Positions 18,052-27,451 are shown, counted from the stretch's first letter. The stretch: 64,000 bases of DNA from CAYZXL01 sp964482435 (GCA_964482435.1 CAYZXL010000008.1:62001-126000); one strand, 5' to 3'. Made by a program: numbers and translations. Notes: generated by a model not told the origin, from the letters alone.

Positions 18052-18729
18052 ATGTGCAATGAGGCGTGCATTTCGTTTGCGGAAAGAGTCCTGAAAGAAC
18101 AGGAGGTTTGCGGAAAAGCCGTGCTTGAGGTTGGGTCGCTGAGCACGACTGGGTCGGTTCGTCCTTCGATAGAGAGACTGCGCCCCCGAACCTATGTCGG
18201 CGTGGACATCGTCGAGGGGCCGGGCGTTGACGAGATATGCGACGCCGCCGAAATCGTCGAAAAGTTCGGTTCGGAGAGTTTTGACATCGTCGTCGCCACG
18301 GAACTCTTAGAGCACGTGAGGAATTGGCGGCTCATCATCCACAACATCAAGACAGTCCTGAAACCACAGGGCATCGTCGTGATAACGACTCGCTCTTTCG
18401 GCTTTCATTATCACCCAAATCCGGAAGATTTCTGGCGATTTGAGACCGACGACATCGAGAGAATATTCTCGGATTTCGGAATCGAGGCGCTTGAGAAAGA
18501 CCCCATCTCGCCGGGTGTCTTCGTGAAAGCGCGAAAGCCCGAGCAGTTTCGGGAAGCCGACCTTTCCGGCGTCGCTCTCTATTGCCTCGTCGGGAACAAA
18601 AGGGTGTTGGAGGTTCCGGCGTTTCGGTTTCTCCTCTTTCGAATTCTGCGGCGCCTGAGAAAGTTTTTGTCGCATTTCGTCCCGAAATGTTTGAGAAGCG
18701 CCCTCAAGGGACAACCCCCTCCACGGTGA
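18052..18729 (+). CDS. Class I SAM-dependent methyltransferase
   Basis: A 225-residue Rossmann-fold methyltransferase of the Methyltransf_11 type. Motif I is AVLEVGSLS (about residue 25), the acidic end of beta-2 is YVGVDIVEG, and the post-motif II blocks are FDIVVATELLEHV and LKPQGIVVITTRS. The substrate is not indicated. Such proteins are common among sugar and polysaccharide biosynthesis genes, but this one has no such neighbour. The start has only a weak ribosome site. The C-terminal 40 residues are rich in Arg and Leu and lie outside the fold. Confidence 0.8.
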   Translation: MCNEACISFAERVLKEQEVCGKAVLEVGSLSTTGSVRPSIERLRPRTYVGVDIVEGPGVDEICDAAEIVEKFGSESFDIVVATELLEHVRNWRLIIHNIKTVLKPQGIVVITTRSFGFHYHPNPEDFWRFETDDIERIFSDFGIEALEKDPISPGVFVKARKPEQFREADLSGVALYCLVGNKRVLEVPAFRFLLFRILRRLRKFLSHFVPKCLRSALKGQPPPR

Positions 18730-19516
18730 GAAACCCCCTTTCAGGTCGCCAAGCTCGCCCTGTCCGCGGGTCTCATCCGGCGCGTTCAAACCGCTAAGAC
18801 ACGAAGGCACCAAGGAGTGCAGCCATGTGCCAGCCTGCCCGCGTTGCCGTGGAAGGAGCGAACCGCAGTGCCTCGTGAGATTCGCTCACCCTGAGACCAT
18901 GAAAATCCAGTGCGCGGAGCGGTCACTTTGAGGCCACAACCCGGATTCCGTTTTCTCTCGCCAAGACGCAAAGGCGCGAGGGTTCACAGGGCGTCGCTCT
19001 TCGGGTCTCAGCGGCTTTGCGAGATGCTCTGTGGCCCCCGCCGCTCAGCAACCATTTTCACGGCAGATGAACGCGGAGAGATGTGGGACAGCATTAACAG
19101 GATTGTCAGGATTATCCGGTCCATCCTGTTATCCTGTCCATATTTTGGCTTCTTTTCTGTCACGTCTGCCGGCCATAAGAGGGGCGTTACAAGCAAATCC
19201 AAAAATGGATTGACAGGCGCATGGCAATTCCATAGCCTTTGCGGGCGATGGGGTGGCAGGGCATTTGTGCGCCAGGAGCAACGCGACCTGGCGCGACAAG
19301 TTTTTCCACTTCTCCCGCGCTCGGGAGATACGTGAGCAGAGAAGTGACACAACGCGGTCCCTCGAAAAGGGTGCGCAGCCAGTCGTTCGCTAACGTGGGC
19401 GCCCAACTCCAGCATTCGCGGCGCGTGGGTCTTGAACCGAGCCCAACGAAGGGTTGTCGTTTCCCACAGGAACCCGCGCGTGAAACCGATTTGCCTTTTC
19501 AGAACAAGGAGCAGAG
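18730..19516. other. Gene-free interval with a GACAGGAT repeat
   Basis: No convincing gene in 787 bp. It holds the two-way GACAGGAT element at 19087-19140 and, at 19210-19238, a TTGACA-N17-TAGCCT promoter-like match about 280 nt before the DUF1015 gene. Confidence 0.55.
19087..19140. repeat. GACAGGAT repeat as a head-to-head pair
   Basis: Direct units (gacagcattaacaggat, tgtcaggat) are followed by inverted units (atcctgttatcctgtc), so the element can fold on itself. Confidence 0.6.
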
Positions 19517-20827
19517 ATGGCAGAAGTACGTCCCTTCAAGGGAATGTATTACGACCCGTCGAGGGTGGACGCTCAGAAGGTTGTTACTCAGCCCTGGGAC
19601 GTCATCACCCCCGAAATGCAGGAGAGATACTACGAGACTGATCCCCACAACATCGTCCGAATCGTGCGGGGGAAAGAGAAGCCCGGCGACGACGGCGGAG
19701 ACAACAAATTCACCCGCGCGGGGAAACACTTCCGCGACTGGTTGGCTGAGGGACTTTTCATCAGGGACAACGCCGATTCGATTTATCTTTACACGCAGAA
19801 GTTTCGGCTGGGCGATTCGGAACTCACCCGGAGAGGTTTCATCGTCGCGGTGAAGCTTGAGGATTACGAATCGAGAGTAATTCTGCCGCACGAACACACT
19901 TTTCCGAAGCACAACCTGGACAGGCTGCATCTTGTGCGCGAGACAAAAGCCAACTTCGGGCAGATTTTCGTGCTTTATCCTGACCCGGAGATGACGATGC
20001 AGCCGTTCCTCGCCCAGTTCCAGTCGAAGCCGCACCTCTTCAGCGTCACTGCCGAAGGCGTAACCCACATCATCACGCGAATTGCCGACCCGACGGACAT
20101 CAGTTTCGTCGTCGAGCAGATGAAGGATAAGCAGCTCTTCATCGCCGACGGACATCACCGGTATCAGACCGCCCTGAACTACCGCGACGAGATGCTCCCG
20201 AAACTCCCGAAAAGCGCTCGCCGGGACGTCTGCTACCGGATGATGACCCTCATCAGCATGGACGACCCGAGCGTCACCATTTTGCCGACTCACCGCCTCC
20301 TTCGCTCAATCCCGAGCTTTGGCTCCGATGAGATGCTGCGGCAAATAAAGAAATTCTTCAACGTCCGGAAGGTCAAGGACTCGAAACCGGACCTGCAGAA
20401 CATCCTCCGGGAGCTGAGGAGTTTCTGGCCCGCGAGGACCGCCTTCGTCGTCTGCCTCCCCAAAAGCGAATTCCTCCTCATCACTCTCAAAGACAGGGCA
20501 TCCACCCTCGAAGCGATGCCCGAAAACCTTCATCCGACCGTGCGCGAGCTTGACGTGACCGTTCTCCACTCGCTGGTTCTGGGGAAAATTCTCTCGCTAA
20601 CCCACGAGCACCAGCACTCCGGGGAGCACATCCGGTACTTCCGGGATCCTGCGGAGCCTGTGCGATTGGTCCAGCGGGGCGAGGGGCAGGTCGCTTTCCT
20701 TCTCAATCCGACGAAGGTCCAACAGGTGAGAGACGTGGCTTCAGCGGGGGAGGTCATGCCGCATAAATCAACCGATTTCTACCCGAAGCTCCTGACCGGA
20801 CTCATCATCCGGAAGCTCGATATTTGA
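19517..20827 (+). CDS. DUF1015 family protein
   Basis: A 436-residue cytoplasmic protein of the DUF1015 (COG4198) family. It opens with the diagnostic VRPFKGMYYDP segment and carries NIVRIVRG and the conserved FIADGHHRYQTAL block. No reaction is firmly assigned to this family; it is widespread in anaerobes and is often found next to serine biosynthesis genes, which is not the case here. The ATG is preceded by AGGAG at good spacing. The gene converges on the HhH-GPD gene, with 82 nt between the stops. Confidence 0.85.
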   Translation: MAEVRPFKGMYYDPSRVDAQKVVTQPWDVITPEMQERYYETDPHNIVRIVRGKEKPGDDGGDNKFTRAGKHFRDWLAEGLFIRDNADSIYLYTQKFRLGDSELTRRGFIVAVKLEDYESRVILPHEHTFPKHNLDRLHLVRETKANFGQIFVLYPDPEMTMQPFLAQFQSKPHLFSVTAEGVTHIITRIADPTDISFVVEQMKDKQLFIADGHHRYQTALNYRDEMLPKLPKSARRDVCYRMMTLISMDDPSVTILPTHRLLRSIPSFGSDEMLRQIKKFFNVRKVKDSKPDLQNILRELRSFWPARTAFVVCLPKSEFLLITLKDRASTLEAMPENLHPTVRELDVTVLHSLVLGKILSLTHEHQHSGEHIRYFRDPAEPVRLVQRGEGQVAFLLNPTKVQQVRDVASAGEVMPHKSTDFYPKLLTGLIIRKLDI

Positions 20828-20909
20828 GCACCAGTAGCCGCGAACGGGCAATGTGCACCACCTTGCGCCGAAGCCGTCTTGGTTATCTTTCCGCGTCAGC
20901 ACCAGACGC

Positions 20910-21554
20910 CTATTTTTGCTCCCGGCACTCGGTCTGAAATGCACACTCACGGCACCGCTCCTTCTTGCACAAGTCCTTGCCTATCCTCAACAAGCCGCAC
21001 TCCAGGCGAACGAAGCGCGCCGTCTTCCGGTCGAACTTGCGGAGGTCAATGCCGAGGTTTCTCGCTGCGTTAATCACCAACCGCGATGGCTCAGGGTCGG
21101 CTTTCCGCCAGATGCACCGCAGCTCCCTGAGGAATATGTTCGCGGTCGTTGCCCCGACCCCCGGCAGCTCCATCAGCAGGGTTTCCAGGTCACGCGAGTC
21201 CTTAGCCCTTTTGTGTATTTGTTCCAGTCCACCCATCTCCTGCAAAGCTCTCGAGAGCTCCAGAAGCCGCGTCGCCGTCGAGAAATCGTATCGAACGTAC
21301 CCACCGGCGTCCAGCAACTCGACCAGCCTGTCCCAGCCAGCTTCCAGAATTCTTTCCGGGGAAACAATCCCGGAGTTGTTAAACTCCCGGTAAGTCCTCG
21401 TCGCAAGCTGCTCGGAAATTCTCTTCCCGTAAAGAAAAGAAGCCAGGAGCCACTTGAACAATTCTTCTTGCCCGCCGCCGAGCGGAATTCCCAGTTCTTC
21501 GGAAAACGGATTCCCGCGTTCGATGATTCGCTCAATTACGCTTTTCTTTCTCAT
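20910..21554 (-). CDS. HhH-GPD (endonuclease III superfamily) protein with Fe-S cluster but altered active site
   Basis: A 214-residue helix-hairpin-helix GPD protein. The hairpin is LMELPGVGATTANIFL (about residue 130), and a C-terminal Cys set C-x4-C-x2-C-x5-C (CKKERCRECAFQTEC) should hold a [4Fe-4S] cluster as in endonuclease III. In Nth the hairpin reads GVGRKTA with the catalytic Lys; here it is GVGATTA. The VDTH segment that carries the catalytic Asp is replaced by PSRLVINAARNLG. It may bind DNA without lyase chemistry, or use other residues. The size is that of Nth. It faces the DUF1015 gene tail to tail. Confidence 0.8.
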   Translation of the reverse strand: MRKKSVIERIIERGNPFSEELGIPLGGGQEELFKWLLASFLYGKRISEQLATRTYREFNNSGIVSPERILEAGWDRLVELLDAGGYVRYDFSTATRLLELSRALQEMGGLEQIHKRAKDSRDLETLLMELPGVGATTANIFLRELRCIWRKADPEPSRLVINAARNLGIDLRKFDRKTARFVRLECGLLRIGKDLCKKERCRECAFQTECREQK

Positions 21555-21907
21555 GCTTTTTTCGCGAAGGCTGTGCGTTGCGTGGTGTCCCCGCTTTCTC
21601 CGCCTTTGCCGCGGACGTGACCGCGACCGGGCGCTGCGGCGCCCAAAATACTACCTGTCCTTGTCAATCCCGGCAAGCTGGAAACGTCGAAATCTTTCAA
21701 CATTTTCCCGTCCTCGATGACAAAATGCCTCGTCACCCTCTCCGGGACTACTGCCGCCAGGGCGCCTGATTGACGAATCGGAGAGAAAGAATAATGCCCC
21801 GACCGGAGGCATGGGGTCGTTATCCTTTGAGCCGGGCGAAGTTACAGTGCTTGGTGAAGAACCCCTTTGGACGGAGGGGCTTCAGCAAAAAAAAGAGAGA
21901 TTTTGCC

Positions 21908-21936
21908 TTGACAGGACGCTAAGAGTATCGTAAATT
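21908..21936 (+). promoter_or_regulatory. Sigma70-type promoter of the export operon
   Basis: TTGACA (21908-21913), 17 nt, TAAATT (21931-21936), in an AT-rich patch. Transcription would start near 21943, giving a leader of about 118 nt before the ATG at 22061. Confidence 0.65.
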
Positions 21937-21985
21937 ATTGGCTAAAATAATCATATCAAGCGCATTCGCGGTTTGGGGGTCCGGA

Positions 21986-22009
21986 ACCGGCTGGGGCTCT
22001 CCAGCCGGT
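21986..22009 (+). promoter_or_regulatory. Leader hairpin before the export operon
   Basis: ACCGGCTGG and CCAGCCGGT form a perfect 9-bp stem with a 6-nt loop in the transcribed leader, 51 nt before the start codon. No T-run follows, so it is not a simple terminator; it could stabilise or control the message. Confidence 0.45.
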
Positions 22010-22060
22010 GCGAAGGGGTCCTGAACGGTGTACAACCTTTTGGGAGAGGAGGATTAGGTT

Positions 22061-22714
22061 ATGCGTTACGTAGCTGTCGGAAGAGCTTTGGTAGTTGGTT
22101 TCGCTCTCCTCGTGTTTCTCACGGCCTGTTCGGTGCCTTTCTGTGCCGAGCAGGTGCCAGCCGTGAAGATTACTGCTCTGAAGGGGACCGTTAAAGTTAC
22201 CAAGCCGGATGGTACGACGGAAACCCTCGCGGACACCTCAAAGCCGATAGAGCTGCCGGCGACAATCGAGATGGAGGGAGAGAAAGGGAGCTTCTGGCTA
22301 TCCCTCCCGGCAACGCTGGAAAACAAGTACAACACCGTCAGTTGGACCTTGCGGCAGGGCGAAGCGGTTCGCGTCTCCCTGTTGAAGAATAATAAAGGAG
22401 TACGCTTCGAGTACCTGAAAGGTACGCGAAATATCTTCGTGCTCGTCAACAACAGGGAAAACGTCATCCGGGTCAACTCCGTGACGGGCCAAACGTCCCT
22501 CGTCGTTTCGCAAAACAGGTTCACTGTCCCCGAAAAATCGTCCGCTTTGGTGACCACTCCCCTGAACGTTTTCTCGTCAGTGACGGTCAGGCCCGGCCAG
22601 GTCAGTGAGCTCGAGTTCAGCTACTCGGCCTTTGAACAGCCAATCGAGATCGTTCCTCCGGGAATACCGGTCACCGAGCCTGAGAGGATTGAGCAAAGTC
22701 CTTACCGGCCGTGA
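22061..22714 (+). CDS. Secreted FecR-like protein of the exopolysaccharide cluster
   Basis: A 217-residue exported protein with a signal peptide (hydrophobic residues about 8-28, ending FCAEQ). FLTACSV could also be read as a lipobox. The body is beta-rich, with KITALKGTVKVTKPDG, LRQGEAVRVSLL and VRVNSVTGQTSLVV-like strands that resemble FecR-type periplasmic domains; I do not see a firm family match. The C-terminus is proline-rich. It is the first gene after the promoter, with an excellent GGAGAGGAGG site, and is followed by an outer-membrane barrel, so it may help assemble or sense the export machinery in the periplasm. Confidence 0.7.
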   Translation: MRYVAVGRALVVGFALLVFLTACSVPFCAEQVPAVKITALKGTVKVTKPDGTTETLADTSKPIELPATIEMEGEKGSFWLSLPATLENKYNTVSWTLRQGEAVRVSLLKNNKGVRFEYLKGTRNIFVLVNNRENVIRVNSVTGQTSLVVSQNRFTVPEKSSALVTTPLNVFSSVTVRPGQVSELEFSYSAFEQPIEIVPPGIPVTEPERIEQSPYRP

Positions 22715-22851
22715 GGCCGCCCGAAGTGGGGGTGTTTGGGGGAAAACTATAAATCGGTCGCCACGGCGACCAGACTAAGGTGTTTCTGAGCGATAAACTT
22801 AGCGAATCAAGTTTTCCTGCAAAGGGGTTTGTTGAGAAAGGAGTGTCCGTG

Positions 22852-24027
22852 ATGGGAAAGCTCTGCGGTTTCCTGTTTGTTTTTCTTTCAGTGCTCGCCA
22901 TGGGATGTTTCGGCTCCGCTTCGGAGGTCGGCAACTTCCACTTTGGCCACCTGTATGTCCATCCCCGCATCCGCGTTGACGCGACATACGACGACAATCT
23001 CTTCCTGCTCGGCGATAAGAAGGTTGACGACGTTCTATTCAACATCAAGCCGGGAGTGGACCTCGATTACACCAGGAACGAGAAATCGGTTCGTCTGAAC
23101 TACCTGGCGGACATCGGCAGGTACGTTGACAACACCGATTACGACTACGAAACCCACCTGGTGGACGCTGCGGTTGACCTCCAGTTCGTCAGCGGGCTAA
23201 TGTTCTTTGTCGGAGACAATTTCCGAACGGCCAACGATCGGCCGACATACGAGTGGGTCCCCCTCGTTAGAAGAAAGCAGAATACGACCGACGTTAGGGC
23301 GGGATATGAGTTTACTGACCGGCTGTCTGTTCGGGTGGGATACGATCACGTCATGCTTGACTACGACGACCCAATCTACCAGGTGTACGACCGCAACGAA
23401 GACCTGGTCAACGGAACCGTTTACTATCGTATATTCCCCAAGCTTTCGGTTCTTGGAGAGGTAGGATACCGGTGGATAGATTACGAGGAGGAGACCGGGG
23501 TGAGGTTCGATTCCCAAGGGATAACCACGTTGGTCGGCGTCACCGGGCAGCTTACCTCCAAAATGGTCGCACTGGTCAAGGCGGGGTGGCAGAATAGAGA
23601 CTACGACGGCGAGCGGGACGATTGGAGCGGAGGAGTATTCAGCGTGGACATCATCCATCGCTGCACTGAAACGCTCCTCCTCAGCATCGGGGGCAGCCGC
23701 GAAGCCATCGAGTCAACATATTTGACCAACAACTACTACGCGTCAACCGAAGCGAGGGTGGGGCTGGAAAAGGCGCTCAGCTTCAAAATCAGCGTATCCG
23801 CCTCGGCCTTCTACGCCAATAGCAACTATCCCGAGCCAACTCTCGAGCAGGGACGCTATGGCGAGAGAGACGACGACATCTGGGGTGCAAGACTGGGTGT
23901 CAGGTACAACATTCAGCCCTGGCTGTCAACGGGCGTGACCTACACCCATGAGCAAAGGAATTCCAACCAAAATACGTACGATTACGAGGATAACAGAGTC
24001 TCCGTTGGCGTTTGGGCAGTTTTCTAA
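22852..24027 (+). CDS. Outer-membrane beta-barrel protein of an exopolysaccharide cluster
   Basis: A 391-residue protein with a signal peptide (hydrophobic residues about 3-20) followed by alternating aromatic strands (VHPRIRVDATYDDNLFL, LSVRVGYDHVMLDY, LSVLGEVGYRWIDYEEE, ISVSASAFYANSNY) and a C-terminal VSVGVWAVF ending in Phe, as barrels inserted by BamA do. The opening DATYDDNLF is typical of the BBP2-type barrels found beside Wza/Wzc genes. It probably provides an outer-membrane route or anchor for the polymer. The start at 22852 follows AAAGGAGTG; an upstream in-frame ATG at 22780 would precede the signal peptide with 24 residues. Confidence 0.8.
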   Translation: MGKLCGFLFVFLSVLAMGCFGSASEVGNFHFGHLYVHPRIRVDATYDDNLFLLGDKKVDDVLFNIKPGVDLDYTRNEKSVRLNYLADIGRYVDNTDYDYETHLVDAAVDLQFVSGLMFFVGDNFRTANDRPTYEWVPLVRRKQNTTDVRAGYEFTDRLSVRVGYDHVMLDYDDPIYQVYDRNEDLVNGTVYYRIFPKLSVLGEVGYRWIDYEEETGVRFDSQGITTLVGVTGQLTSKMVALVKAGWQNRDYDGERDDWSGGVFSVDIIHRCTETLLLSIGGSREAIESTYLTNNYYASTEARVGLEKALSFKISVSASAFYANSNYPEPTLEQGRYGERDDDIWGARLGVRYNIQPWLSTGVTYTHEQRNSNQNTYDYEDNRVSVGVWAVF

Positions 24028-24094
24028 TCACACCGACAACAAACTTCTTTGATGGAGGAGCGAACCGGACGGCATCCGCGAGGAGAGGTCCGGT

Positions 24095-24757
24095 TTGTTT
24101 TGGAACATGAGAAGACCGATTCTGCTTCTCAGCGCAGTGCTTCTGCTGTTAACCATCCACTCCGCTTTCTGTGCGGAATCGGAAAAACCCGGCGGAAAAG
24201 CCAATCCGGACCCCGAATCTGCCAAACCCGCAGAGCCGCCCTTGCCTGAGGAAGAGTACCTCGTCAGCCCCAAGGATGTCCTTGAGATTACAATCGTCGG
24301 AGAGAAGGACCTTCCGGTTTACTACACCGTAAGCGACAAGGATGGCACTATCAATTTCCCTTATATCGGGTACATGCCCGTCGCCGGCAAAACCGTCAAG
24401 GAGATTGAGAAGCTAATCACTGAACGACTCAAGCCTGATTGGTTTGTGGACCCCCAGGTCAACGTCCGGGTCTTCGTTTACAGCGAGAAGTTCGTTTACG
24501 TCCAGGGACAGGTCAAGGGACCGGGCAAGCATTCGTTTTCGGGTAAGAACAGATTGACCGTCTATCGCGCCATCATTATGGCAGGCGGTTTCACGGACAA
24601 GGCCGCAGAGTCGAGGGTCAGGCTTACCACAACCGATGGCAAAGGAAAGCCGGTTATCCAGATCATTGACGTCAGCCAAATCATGAAGAGAAACCCGGAG
24701 CTCGATCCCCCGGTCAAAGCCGACGACATCATCTTCGTCCCCGAGAGCTTCCTGTGA
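24095..24757 (+). CDS. Wza-like polysaccharide export protein
   Basis: A 220-residue exported protein. The signal peptide is residues about 6-27. Then come a Poly_export domain (YLVSPKDVLEITIVGEKDLPVYYTVS, about 50-130) and one SLBB domain (VYVQGQVKGPGKHSFSGKNRLTVYRAIIMAGGF, about 135-205). It is shorter than Wza (about 380), with one SLBB domain instead of two, and shows no lipobox. The start is unusual: TTG at 24095 lies 6 nt after AGGAGAGG, whereas the ATG at 24107 lies too far from it; both keep the signal peptide. It would form or line the outer-membrane channel for polymer export, next to the barrel and the BY-kinase. Confidence 0.85.
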   Translation: MFWNMRRPILLLSAVLLLLTIHSAFCAESEKPGGKANPDPESAKPAEPPLPEEEYLVSPKDVLEITIVGEKDLPVYYTVSDKDGTINFPYIGYMPVAGKTVKEIEKLITERLKPDWFVDPQVNVRVFVYSEKFVYVQGQVKGPGKHSFSGKNRLTVYRAIIMAGGFTDKAAESRVRLTTTDGKGKPVIQIIDVSQIMKRNPELDPPVKADDIIFVPESFL

Positions 24758-24924
24758 GCTTCCGGAGAGGCAGAGAGAGTCTTCTGCCTTTCGTGGGGGA
24801 TGGGATTTACAGGTCTTTTCTCTGCCATGTGCGCCTTGCCGCACCGAAAGTGGTGACAGGCTCTCGCAAGACAACGAGACAAGGGAGCAACTGAAGCAAA
24901 ACCAAGCTCAAAAGAAGGTTGGCG

Positions 24925-27273
24925 ATGGACAATCCGCAAAAGGACACAAGCACCCAGACCGATGCCCAGAAGGACGTTCAAAAGGACCGCAAGGGCCGAC
25001 CGAGGCGAGGCAGGACCGTCCACATAAAGGACATATGGCTCCTTCTGTGGAACAAGAAATTTATCATCCTGTTCTTCTTTCTGCTTGTTATGTCCATCAC
25101 CGCCATCTACACTTTCAAGACACCCTCGGAGTACAAGGCCACGACCCGCCTCGTCATCGAAAAGGAAACCCTCGGCGTTTTCTCCTCGAAGGGTCTCGTC
25201 GCGGTGGATACCAGCGCCGCGGACTACTTCAACACTCAGTGCAAAATGCTCCGCAGCAGGCGCACCCTCGCCGAGAGAGTCATTGAAGCACGCAAACTCA
25301 AAGTAGTCAGCCGCAGCGGTGAGGAAAGACCCATGGCCCCCGCAGAACTCCTCGCCAAAGTGGTGGTCACTCCCATTCGAGACACTCGGCTCGTGGATGT
25401 CAGCGTAATTGATAGGGACCCCAAGCGGGCCGCCCAGATTGCGAATACCCTCGCCGACGAGTTCATCAAGCTCACTGTCTGGGACAAGATGGAGGCGAGG
25501 AACGCTGTGGCGGGGATAATTCAGCAGGAACTCGAAAGGCTGGCTCTGAGAGTCAAGGAGGCCGAAAGCGCCTTCAACAATTTCAAGCAAAAGTATGGGG
25601 TGGTTTCCGACAAGCCGGAGGAGAACCCCGTTTCCAGCACCCTCAGAGCTCTGACGGCCGAGGTTTCCCAGAGAAGAAAGGATACGATAGCCGCCGAGCA
25701 GGTTTACACCCGTCTCCAGAACCTTTCCGCCGAGGAACTCTTGCAGCAAAAAGACATCGCGGACGACAAGGTCGTCCAGCAGCTTCAGGGGAACCTCCTC
25801 GCGGCGGAGAACCAGTTGGGTATTCTTTCCCAGTTCTATGGCCCCAAACATCCGAAGCACGTGGCTGCAAAGGATGCGATACAGGAAATCAAGGAACAAG
25901 TCACTGGAGCAGCTCTGTCGGTTCGAGATAGGTTGAGGGAGGCGTGGTCAGCCGCCAAGGAAAACGAGGCGAAGGTCGTCGGCGAACTGGAGAAAGCCCG
26001 CGAGCAGGTCGAGAAGCACGACTCCATACTGGCCGAGTACCACAGGTACCAGATGGACGTGGAGACCAAAAAGGCCACATATCAGGACTTGCTCCGGAGG
26101 GGAACCGAAGGCACTGTCGAAACCGGTGTTACCAGAGCACCGACGGAATGGGAGCAGGGAACGAGCAATATCCGGGTGGTTGACCGAGCTGTCGCACCTG
26201 ACCGTCCCTTCCGGCCGAGACCCCTTATGAACATGGCCCTGGCGACTTTCATAGGTCTTTCGCTCGGCGCGGGGGCCGCGTTCCTCCTGGTTTATCTCGA
26301 CGACAAGGTGAGAAACCCTGATGATGTTACGGACGACCTCGGCAGGTCACTCCTTGCCGAAATACCCGTTGCCAAGGGGAGGCACGCCTCCTGGAAGATA
26401 GCCTATGACCACCCGAGTTCAGGGGTTTCCGAAGCATACCGAAACCTCCGAACGAGCATCGAGCTTTCGGCAAGCGATGGGAAATTCCCGTCCCTTCTCA
26501 TCACGAGCGCTTGCCCCGGCGAAGGGAAAACCACCACCGCCACAAACCTGGCTATCACCATCGCCAAACGCGGCAGAAAAGTTCTCCTTGTGGACACCGA
26601 CATGCGTCGTCCGAGAATTCACGAGTACTTCGACATTGATAAAGCGAAAGGCCTCATCGGTTATCTTTCTGGAGAATTACCCCTCGAGGAGGTTCTTCAC
26701 GACAGAAGCGACTTCGCTCGACCAAGGCCCGAGGACGACAAGGCGCACGTCGAGCCCGGAGAGCTGAAGATTCTCGGGTGCGGTGCCCGGAGGGTTTACA
26801 ACCCCACGGAGGTTCTTGGTTCCCAGAAAATGCAGCAGCTCATCGAACAGTTGAAGAAAACCTTCGACGTAGTCATTTTCGATTCCCCTCCGTGCAGGTT
26901 TTCCGACCCGCTGATCCTTGCCAAGAACGTTGATGCCATCCTCGTTGTTGTCGAGGCAGGAAAGTTCCCCAAGCCGATGATTGCTCAGGGGCTGGAGCAT
27001 CTCGACAAGGTCGCCAGCAAAGTCTTCGGAGTCGTCCTCAACAAGTATGACCCCAGGAAGAGCGGTGGCTACGGTTATTACGGCTACCGCAACTACTACT
27101 ACCAGAGGTACTACAGCCGCTATTATTACTATTACTACTACGACCGCGGCCGCAGGGGCGGGCTCTTACACCGCCTCACCCACAAGCGCTCCACCGAGAA
27201 ACCCGCCAAAATCACGCAGCAGGCCGGGAAGTCAGCGTCTCCTGAGAACTCAACGCCCGACGAGAAAGCCTGA
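24925..27273 (+). CDS. Wzc-like chain-length determinant / BY-kinase (tyrosine autokinase)
   Basis: A 782-residue inner-membrane protein. An N-terminal Wzz segment with TM1 (about 45-62) and a long periplasmic coiled coil (about 200-380) leads to TM2 (about 436-458). The cytoplasmic kinase has Walker A ACPGEGKTTT (about 529-538), Walker A' VLLVDTDMRRP (about 553-563) and Walker B VVIFDSPP (about 648-655). A C-terminal tyrosine cluster at about 716-740 holds 16 Tyr in 25 residues, including seven in a row. BY-kinases cycle by autophosphorylating this tail to control polymer length and export. ATG 24925 is preferred to TTG 24919 for spacing to AGAAGG. A basic N-terminal tail rich in Lys, Gln and Thr precedes TM1. 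Confidence 0.92.
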   Translation: MDNPQKDTSTQTDAQKDVQKDRKGRPRRGRTVHIKDIWLLLWNKKFIILFFFLLVMSITAIYTFKTPSEYKATTRLVIEKETLGVFSSKGLVAVDTSAADYFNTQCKMLRSRRTLAERVIEARKLKVVSRSGEERPMAPAELLAKVVVTPIRDTRLVDVSVIDRDPKRAAQIANTLADEFIKLTVWDKMEARNAVAGIIQQELERLALRVKEAESAFNNFKQKYGVVSDKPEENPVSSTLRALTAEVSQRRKDTIAAEQVYTRLQNLSAEELLQQKDIADDKVVQQLQGNLLAAENQLGILSQFYGPKHPKHVAAKDAIQEIKEQVTGAALSVRDRLREAWSAAKENEAKVVGELEKAREQVEKHDSILAEYHRYQMDVETKKATYQDLLRRGTEGTVETGVTRAPTEWEQGTSNIRVVDRAVAPDRPFRPRPLMNMALATFIGLSLGAGAAFLLVYLDDKVRNPDDVTDDLGRSLLAEIPVAKGRHASWKIAYDHPSSGVSEAYRNLRTSIELSASDGKFPSLLITSACPGEGKTTTATNLAITIAKRGRKVLLVDTDMRRPRIHEYFDIDKAKGLIGYLSGELPLEEVLHDRSDFARPRPEDDKAHVEPGELKILGCGARRVYNPTEVLGSQKMQQLIEQLKKTFDVVIFDSPPCRFSDPLILAKNVDAILVVVEAGKFPKPMIAQGLEHLDKVASKVFGVVLNKYDPRKSGGYGYYGYRNYYYQRYYSRYYYYYYYDRGRRGGLLHRLTHKRSTEKPAKITQQAGKSASPENSTPDEKA

Positions 27274-27422
27274 TCGGCCGTGCCTTGAGTTGATGCAACC
27301 CAGGCCGTGCCGTTTGCCCCGGCGTCCGCACAAGTTCCTGGGCACATGGACAAGAGGCGTGCTCGGTATGTAGTGCTGACCCCTCGCCACTGAAAGCAGC
27401 CGCGCATCGGCCCGTGTTCCCC

Positions 27423-27451
27423 TTGACAGCGCCTCGCCCGTCAAATATCCT
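27423..27451 (+). promoter_or_regulatory. Sigma70-type promoter before the DUF6807 gene
   Basis: TTGACA (27423-27428), 17 nt, TATCCT (27446-27451). Transcription would begin near 27458, about 47 nt before the ATG at 27505. Confidence 0.55.

Larger units (their letters stand above)
21555..22060. other. Intergenic leader of the exopolysaccharide export genes
   Basis: No gene seen. The right half holds a promoter (21908-21936) and a leader hairpin (21986-22009); the left half carries nothing I can name. Confidence 0.55.

Noticed and set aside
24562..25899. A 445-codon minus-strand open frame across the Wza-like and BY-kinase genes
   Set aside because: Both plus-strand genes are well supported there; the minus frame spans their gap and shows no family signature.
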